A stretch of 8,885 nt of DNA from JAAFIP01 sp043778205 (lineage in GTDB: Bacteria; Pseudomonadota; Gammaproteobacteria; Burkholderiales; Burkholderiaceae_C): positions 1 to 8,885 of the forward strand of contig JAYWGO010000002.1 of NCBI GenBank assembly GCA_043778205.1. Reading direction: 5' to 3'. The translations under genes and the position numbers were made by a program. Shown here in pieces: positions 5,536-8,885 of this stretch. A model generated the notes under the pieces. That model was given only the letters and a program-made list of their open reading frames with translations. It had not been told where the DNA came from and did not search any database. Position 1 is the first letter of the stretch. Each line of letters opens with the position of its first letter.

Positions 5536-6399
5536 ATGACCGCTACGAAAACCTCGCCTTGTGGTTTTGCACCTGAGCCTAGCCGTGCTTCTCTTCCTGT
5601 GGCGATGTCAGCGCTATTTGCCTTGCTGCTGCTGAGTGCGAGCTTAGTTACAGGCTGCGCCACCAACGCAGGTGGCGACAACAGCGCCAAACAAAAAGAC
5701 ATCGTCACCGATTCAGACGAGCCCGAAACCCGCAGACGTGCCCGCATACGCCTTGAGCTGGCGACGGGCTATTACAACGAGGGTAAAACCACCGTAGCGC
5801 TAGACGAAATTAAACAAGCTTTGGTGAACGACCCTAACTTCAGCGATGCGTTTAATTTACGCGGGCTGATCTACATGCGCTTAAACGACACGCGTTTGGC
5901 AGAGGAAAGCTTTCGCCGCGCGCTGGCACTGAACCCGCGCGATGCAAATGCCGCACATAACTTTGGCTGGATGCTGTGCCAGCAGCAGCGCTTCCCCGAG
6001 TCGTTTGGCTACTTTACGCAAGCGCTGTCAGTGCCCTTGTATGGCGAACAGTCCAAAACCTTAATGACCCAAGGCCTGTGCCAAATCTCTGCCAACCAAA
6101 AGCCAGAGGCCGAACGCAGCCTGGCCCGCGCCTACGAGCTGGACGCGGCCAACCCAATTACAGGCTACAACCTGGCGGCTTTGCTCTACGAGCGTGCCGA
6201 CTATGTGCGCGCCCAGTTCTACACCCGCCGCCTGAACAATGGCGACTACGCTAACGCGGAAACCTTGTGGTTGGGTATCAAAGTAGAGCGCCGCTTAAAC
6301 GACACGGTGGCCATGCAGCAACTGGTGGGCCAGCTTAAAAGGCGTTTTCCGCAGTCGCGTGAGCTAGCCTCTTTTGAACGAGGGGTATTCAATGAGTGA
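5536..6399 (+). CDS. pilW: Type IV pilus biogenesis/stability lipoprotein PilW (PilF)
   Basis: A 287-residue TPR lipoprotein. In the family (PilF of Pseudomonas, PilW of Neisseria) it is anchored to the outer membrane and is needed for secretin PilQ assembly and pilus stability. The N-terminus has a hydrophobic segment (about 23-38, MSALFALLLLSASLV) ending in a lipobox VTGC, with Cys41 as the lipidated residue. TPR-type helical repeats start at about residue 68 (RARIRLELATGYYNEGKTT) and continue through DAFNLRGLIYMRLNDTRLAEESFRRALALNP-type units to about 270. ATG 5536 has AGGA nine bases upstream. An internal ATG at 5605 would leave a signal peptide lacking positive charge, so I prefer the longer form, although its 23-residue pre-region is unusually long. 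The stop overlaps the rodZ start. It is the only pilus gene in the window. Confidence 0.9.
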   Translation: MTATKTSPCGFAPEPSRASLPVAMSALFALLLLSASLVTGCATNAGGDNSAKQKDIVTDSDEPETRRRARIRLELATGYYNEGKTTVALDEIKQALVNDPNFSDAFNLRGLIYMRLNDTRLAEESFRRALALNPRDANAAHNFGWMLCQQQRFPESFGYFTQALSVPLYGEQSKTLMTQGLCQISANQKPEAERSLARAYELDAANPITGYNLAALLYERADYVRAQFYTRRLNNGDYANAETLWLGIKVERRLNDTVAMQQLVGQLKRRFPQSRELASFERGVFNE

Positions 6400-7330
6400 T
6401 GGTGTGCAGGCTACATCGGGCGACGGCCAAGCCACGGCGGGCCAGCTGCTAAAAGCAGCCCGAGAATCCAAGGGTTTGCATATTGCCGCCTTGGCCGTGT
6501 CGCTCAAAGTACCGGTTAAAAAGCTGGAGCTGCTTGAGGCTGACAAGCTGGACGAGCTGCCCGATTTGGTGTTCACACGTGCACTGGCTTCCAGCATGTG
6601 CCGCAGCCTCAAAGTCGATGCCACCGAGATTTTGGCCAAGCTACCGCAAACCCATACCCCGCGCTTAGCCACTTCTGAGCAAAGCATGAACACCCCTTTT
6701 CGTTCACCTACCGAGGCTGCAGGCTCGGGTATGCTCACCAGCTTAAGCCGTCCAGCCGTGTGGGCGGTGATGGCCCTGCTGCTGGCCGCTTTGGTGCTGA
6801 TATTTTTGCCCGATGTCACGCAAAAAACCAGCGATGCAGCCAACGCTGCATTGTCTGGCCTTAAAAGTGCCTCTTCCTTAGGTGCTGATGCCAACACAGG
6901 CGGCACCGCCTTGGGGGCCGGTTCGGTGCTTACCAACGACGGGGGTGTGCGTCCGGCCACAGCAGGTGCGGGCGATGCCCAGCTCTTTGCAGGCACCAAT
7001 GCCAGTGGTGCGGCCTCTGCGCAGGCAGGTGCTGCAGGCGCAGCCAGCCCTGCACCCAGTGCGGCAGACATTACCAGCACGGTGGCTGCAGCCGAGGGTA
7101 TTGTGGCTTTTCGTGCCAAGGGCGAGTCATGGGTTGAAGTGGTAGATGCCGGGGGCCGCGTTACCTTGCGCCGTTTGCTCTTGGCTGGCGAGGCGGCGGG
7201 CGCGAGCGGCGCATTGCCGCTGCGGGTGACCGTAGGCCGCGCAGACCAAACAGCCGTCACAGTACGGGGCCAGCCATTTGATGGCGAAAGCCTGGTGCGC
7301 GACAACGTGCTGCGCTTTGAGGTGAAATAA
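6392..7330 (+). CDS. rodZ: RodZ-like cell-shape protein (HTH, membrane segment, DUF4115)
   Basis: A 312-residue bitopic inner-membrane protein. RodZ links cytoplasmic MreB filaments to the cell-wall elongation machinery. Residues about 15-85 form the XRE-like helix-turn-helix domain (GQLLKAARESKGLHIAALAVSLKVPVKKLELLEADKLDELPD), one transmembrane helix spans about 122-140 (AVWAVMALLLAALVLIFLP), then an Ala/Gly/Ser-rich linker of about 95 residues leads to the periplasmic DUF4115 beta domain (about 236-312: GIVAFRAKGESWVEVVDAGGRVTLRRLLLAGE). I chose ATG 6392, with AGGGG six bases upstream, rather than the in-frame TTG at 6374. It overlaps the pilW stop by 8 bases (ATGAGTGA), suggesting coupling. 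The order pilW-rodZ-ispG is typical of the group and supports the name. Confidence 0.9.
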   Translation: MSDGVQATSGDGQATAGQLLKAARESKGLHIAALAVSLKVPVKKLELLEADKLDELPDLVFTRALASSMCRSLKVDATEILAKLPQTHTPRLATSEQSMNTPFRSPTEAAGSGMLTSLSRPAVWAVMALLLAALVLIFLPDVTQKTSDAANAALSGLKSASSLGADANTGGTALGAGSVLTNDGGVRPATAGAGDAQLFAGTNASGAASAQAGAAGAASPAPSAADITSTVAAAEGIVAFRAKGESWVEVVDAGGRVTLRRLLLAGEAAGASGALPLRVTVGRADQTAVTVRGQPFDGESLVRDNVLRFEVK

Positions 7331-7337
7331 AGAGTAA

Positions 7338-7345
7338 GGGGCCCC
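7338..7345 (+). promoter_or_regulatory. GGGGCCCC palindrome over the ispG ribosome site
   Basis: The 17-bp gap between rodZ and ispG contains TAAGGGGCCCC. The purine part (AAGGGG, 7336-7341) is the likely Shine-Dalgarno of ispG, and the 8-bp palindrome could base-pair between transcripts or locally with other sequence to mask it. This is seen in sequence only; any regulatory effect is speculative. Confidence 0.3.
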
Positions 7346-7347
7346 AG

Positions 7348-8634
7348 ATGTTAGATAACTGTTTGCCTGGTCTGCAGCCTATTGCCGTTTCTGTGCCGCA
7401 CAAGCGCCACACGCGCCAGTCCAGCGTGGTCTGGGGCTCGCGTGTGGTCACGGTAGGTGGCAACGCACCTGTGCGCGTGCAGTCAATGACCAACACCGAC
7501 ACCGAAGACGCGATTGGCACCGCTATCCAGGTCAAAGAGCTGGCCATCGCCGGCTCAGAGTTGGTGCGCATTACTGTCAATACCATCGAGGCTGCGCAGG
7601 CCGTGCCCTACATACGCGAGCAGCTGGACAAAATGGGCATCGACGTGCCCTTGATTGGCGACTTTCATTACAACGGCCACCGCTTGCTTACCGAGGTGCC
7701 CGCGTGCGCCGAGGCATTGAGTAAATACCGCATCAACCCCGGCAACGTGGGCAAGGGCGATAAGCGCGACAAGCAATTTGGCCAAATGATCGAGGCGGCC
7801 ATGCAATGGGACAAGCCCGTGCGCATTGGTGTGAACTGGGGCAGCCTAGACCAAGAGTTGCTGGCCAGCTTGATGGACACTAACAGCCAGCGCGCTGACC
7901 CTTGGGATGCCAAGCAAGTGATGTACGAGGCGCTGATTACCTCGGCCATTGAATCAGCAAAAAGGGCCGAACAGATGGGCCTGCGCGGCGAGCAAATTAT
8001 GCTCAGCTGCAAAGTGTCGGGCGTGCAAGATTTGGTCAGCGTGTACCGCGAGCTGGCCAAGCGCTGCGACTATGCATTGCACCTGGGCCTGACCGAAGCG
8101 GGCATGGGTACCAAGGGCACAGTCGCGTCTGCTACTGCACTGTCTATCTTGCTGCAAGAGGGCATTGGCGACACCATCCGCGTGTCCCTCACCCCCGCAC
8201 CGGGCGAGGCGCGCACACAAGAGGTGGTGATCGCGTCAGAGATTTTGCAGTCGCTGGGCTTGCGCATTTTTGTGCCCAGCGTGACGGCCTGCCCAGGCTG
8301 CGGCCGTACCACCAGCGACACGTTCCAGCATTTGGCCAAACAGATTGACGACTTTTTGCGCATGCAAATGCCCGTGTGGCGCAAAAAATACCCCGGTGTT
8401 GAAAACCTTAAAGTGGCCGTCATGGGCTGCATCGTGAATGGCCCCGGTGAGAGCAAGCATGCCGACATTGGCATCAGCCTGCCCGGCACCGGCGAGGCAC
8501 CGGCTGCACCGGTGTTTATCGACGGCGAGAAGGCGTTAACCTTGCGCGGTGCGGGCATTGCAGACGAATTCCAAGTGCTGGTCGAGAACTATATTGAAAA
8601 ACGCTTTGGACAAGCCGAAGCGGTAAGTGCATAA
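7348..8634 (+). CDS. ispG: 4-hydroxy-3-methylbut-2-enyl diphosphate synthase (flavodoxin)
   Basis: A 428-residue enzyme of the methylerythritol phosphate pathway (also called GcpE). It reductively converts 2-C-methyl-D-erythritol 2,4-cyclodiphosphate to 4-hydroxy-3-methylbut-2-enyl diphosphate, using a 4Fe-4S cluster and reduced flavodoxin or ferredoxin. The TIM-barrel part starts with PVRVQSMTNTDTEDAIGT (41-58); DFHYNGHRLL and RINPGNVGKGDKRD are conserved substrate-side segments. Cluster ligands are Cys315 and Cys318 (TACPGCGRT) and Cys361 (MGCIVNGPGE), with Glu368 the likely fourth ligand. The region around residues 245-285 (GLTEAGMGTKGTVAS, EGIGDTIRVSLTPAPG) is intact. ATG 7348 has AAGGGG just upstream. 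The next gene, hisS, starts 6 bp after its stop, so the two are almost certainly co-transcribed. Confidence 0.97.
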   Translation: MLDNCLPGLQPIAVSVPHKRHTRQSSVVWGSRVVTVGGNAPVRVQSMTNTDTEDAIGTAIQVKELAIAGSELVRITVNTIEAAQAVPYIREQLDKMGIDVPLIGDFHYNGHRLLTEVPACAEALSKYRINPGNVGKGDKRDKQFGQMIEAAMQWDKPVRIGVNWGSLDQELLASLMDTNSQRADPWDAKQVMYEALITSAIESAKRAEQMGLRGEQIMLSCKVSGVQDLVSVYRELAKRCDYALHLGLTEAGMGTKGTVASATALSILLQEGIGDTIRVSLTPAPGEARTQEVVIASEILQSLGLRIFVPSVTACPGCGRTTSDTFQHLAKQIDDFLRMQMPVWRKKYPGVENLKVAVMGCIVNGPGESKHADIGISLPGTGEAPAAPVFIDGEKALTLRGAGIADEFQVLVENYIEKRFGQAEAVSA

Positions 8635-8640
8635 AAAAAG

Positions 8641-8885
8641 ATGGCGGAAAAATTGAGCATAGAAAAACTGGCAGCGGTCAAAGGGATGAACGACATCCTG
8701 CCGCCCGACTCAGCTACGTGGGAATGGTTTGAAGAGCATGTGCGCCACGTGATGGCGCTCAGCAGCTACCGCAGCATTCGCACGCCCATCGTCGAGCCGA
8801 CCGCGCTGTTTGTCAAAGGCACCGGGCAAAGCACCGACATTGTTGAAAAAGAAATGTACTCGTTTGAGGACAAGCTCAACGGCGA
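8641..8885 (+). CDS. hisS: Histidine--tRNA ligase, 5' part only
   Basis: The first 81 codons of a class II aminoacyl-tRNA synthetase that charges tRNA-His with histidine; the frame is open to the window edge. The N-terminus shows the HisRS signature AVKGMNDILPPDSATWEWFE (residues 12-31), with the expected start of motif 1 at YRSIRTPIVEPTALFVKGTG and then DIVEKEMYSFEDK, which is highly conserved in this family. ATG 8641 lies 6 bp after the ispG stop. The only upstream purine tract is the A-run in TAAAAAAAG, so no classical Shine-Dalgarno is present, and re-initiation after ispG is likely. Position after ispG is the usual betaproteobacterial order; further operon genes should lie beyond the edge. 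Confidence 0.96.
   Translation, partial: MAEKLSIEKLAAVKGMNDILPPDSATWEWFEEHVRHVMALSSYRSIRTPIVEPTALFVKGTGQSTDIVEKEMYSFEDKLNG

Noticed and set aside
6374..6391. TTG start giving rodZ 6 more residues
   Set aside because: ATG 6392 has AGGGG at ideal spacing, and that sequence would lie inside the longer form.
1..8885. CRISPR array, riboswitch, complete insertion sequence, phage genes or toxin-antitoxin pair
   Set aside because: No regularly spaced repeats with spacers, no recognisable riboswitch fold, no transposase or phage gene and no toxin partner can be seen in the window.

Overview
The window looks like a betaproteobacterium of the order Burkholderiales, most likely family Comamonadaceae (Rhodoferax/Polaromonas/Acidovorax-like). 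Three things point there. The run ndk - rlmN - pilW - rodZ - ispG - hisS is the conserved betaproteobacterial order. The protein sequences fit that group. An intergenic repeat resembles a dispersed repeat I recall from Comamonadaceae genomes. The assignment is from recognition, not a database search.

Layout. (1) Positions 1-731 are an accessory segment with visibly lower GC than the rest. It holds one minus-strand gene for a SUKH (SMI1/KNR4) family protein, of the kind that often serves as immunity protein in polymorphic toxin systems. The gene is bracketed by repeats: its last codons and stop lie inside the second copy of a 20-bp direct repeat (38-91) that resembles an insertion-sequence end, and its Shine-Dalgarno lies inside a cluster of direct and inverted repeats (644-731). 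(2) Positions 732-1342 contain no gene I can support. They hold a copy of a dispersed repeat (1028-1083), a possible promoter with an overlapping 35-codon reading frame, and small inverted repeats. (3) Positions 1343-3752 hold scpB (chromosome segregation) overlapping rluB (23S rRNA pseudouridine synthase); this RluB has long disordered N- and C-terminal extensions. (4) Positions 3883-8885 hold ndk, rlmN, pilW, rodZ, ispG and the start of hisS, all on the plus strand.

The core genes are housekeeping: nucleotide balance (ndk), 23S rRNA and tRNA modification (rluB, rlmN), type IV pilus assembly (pilW), cell shape (rodZ), isoprenoid synthesis (ispG) and tRNA charging (hisS). From rlmN to hisS the gaps are 17 bp or less, or the genes overlap, which indicates an operon. 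scpB/rluB and pilW/rodZ both overlap by 8 bases with the same ATGANTGA geometry, suggesting translational coupling.

The most notable observation is that the dispersed repeat occurs twice: once between genes (1028-1083) and once, in the opposite orientation, in frame inside the N-terminal extension of rluB (2103-2158). The two copies align without gaps at 39 of 56 positions. The second target for follow-up is the repeat-bracketed SUKH gene. I did not find a convincing complete new defence or mobile system.
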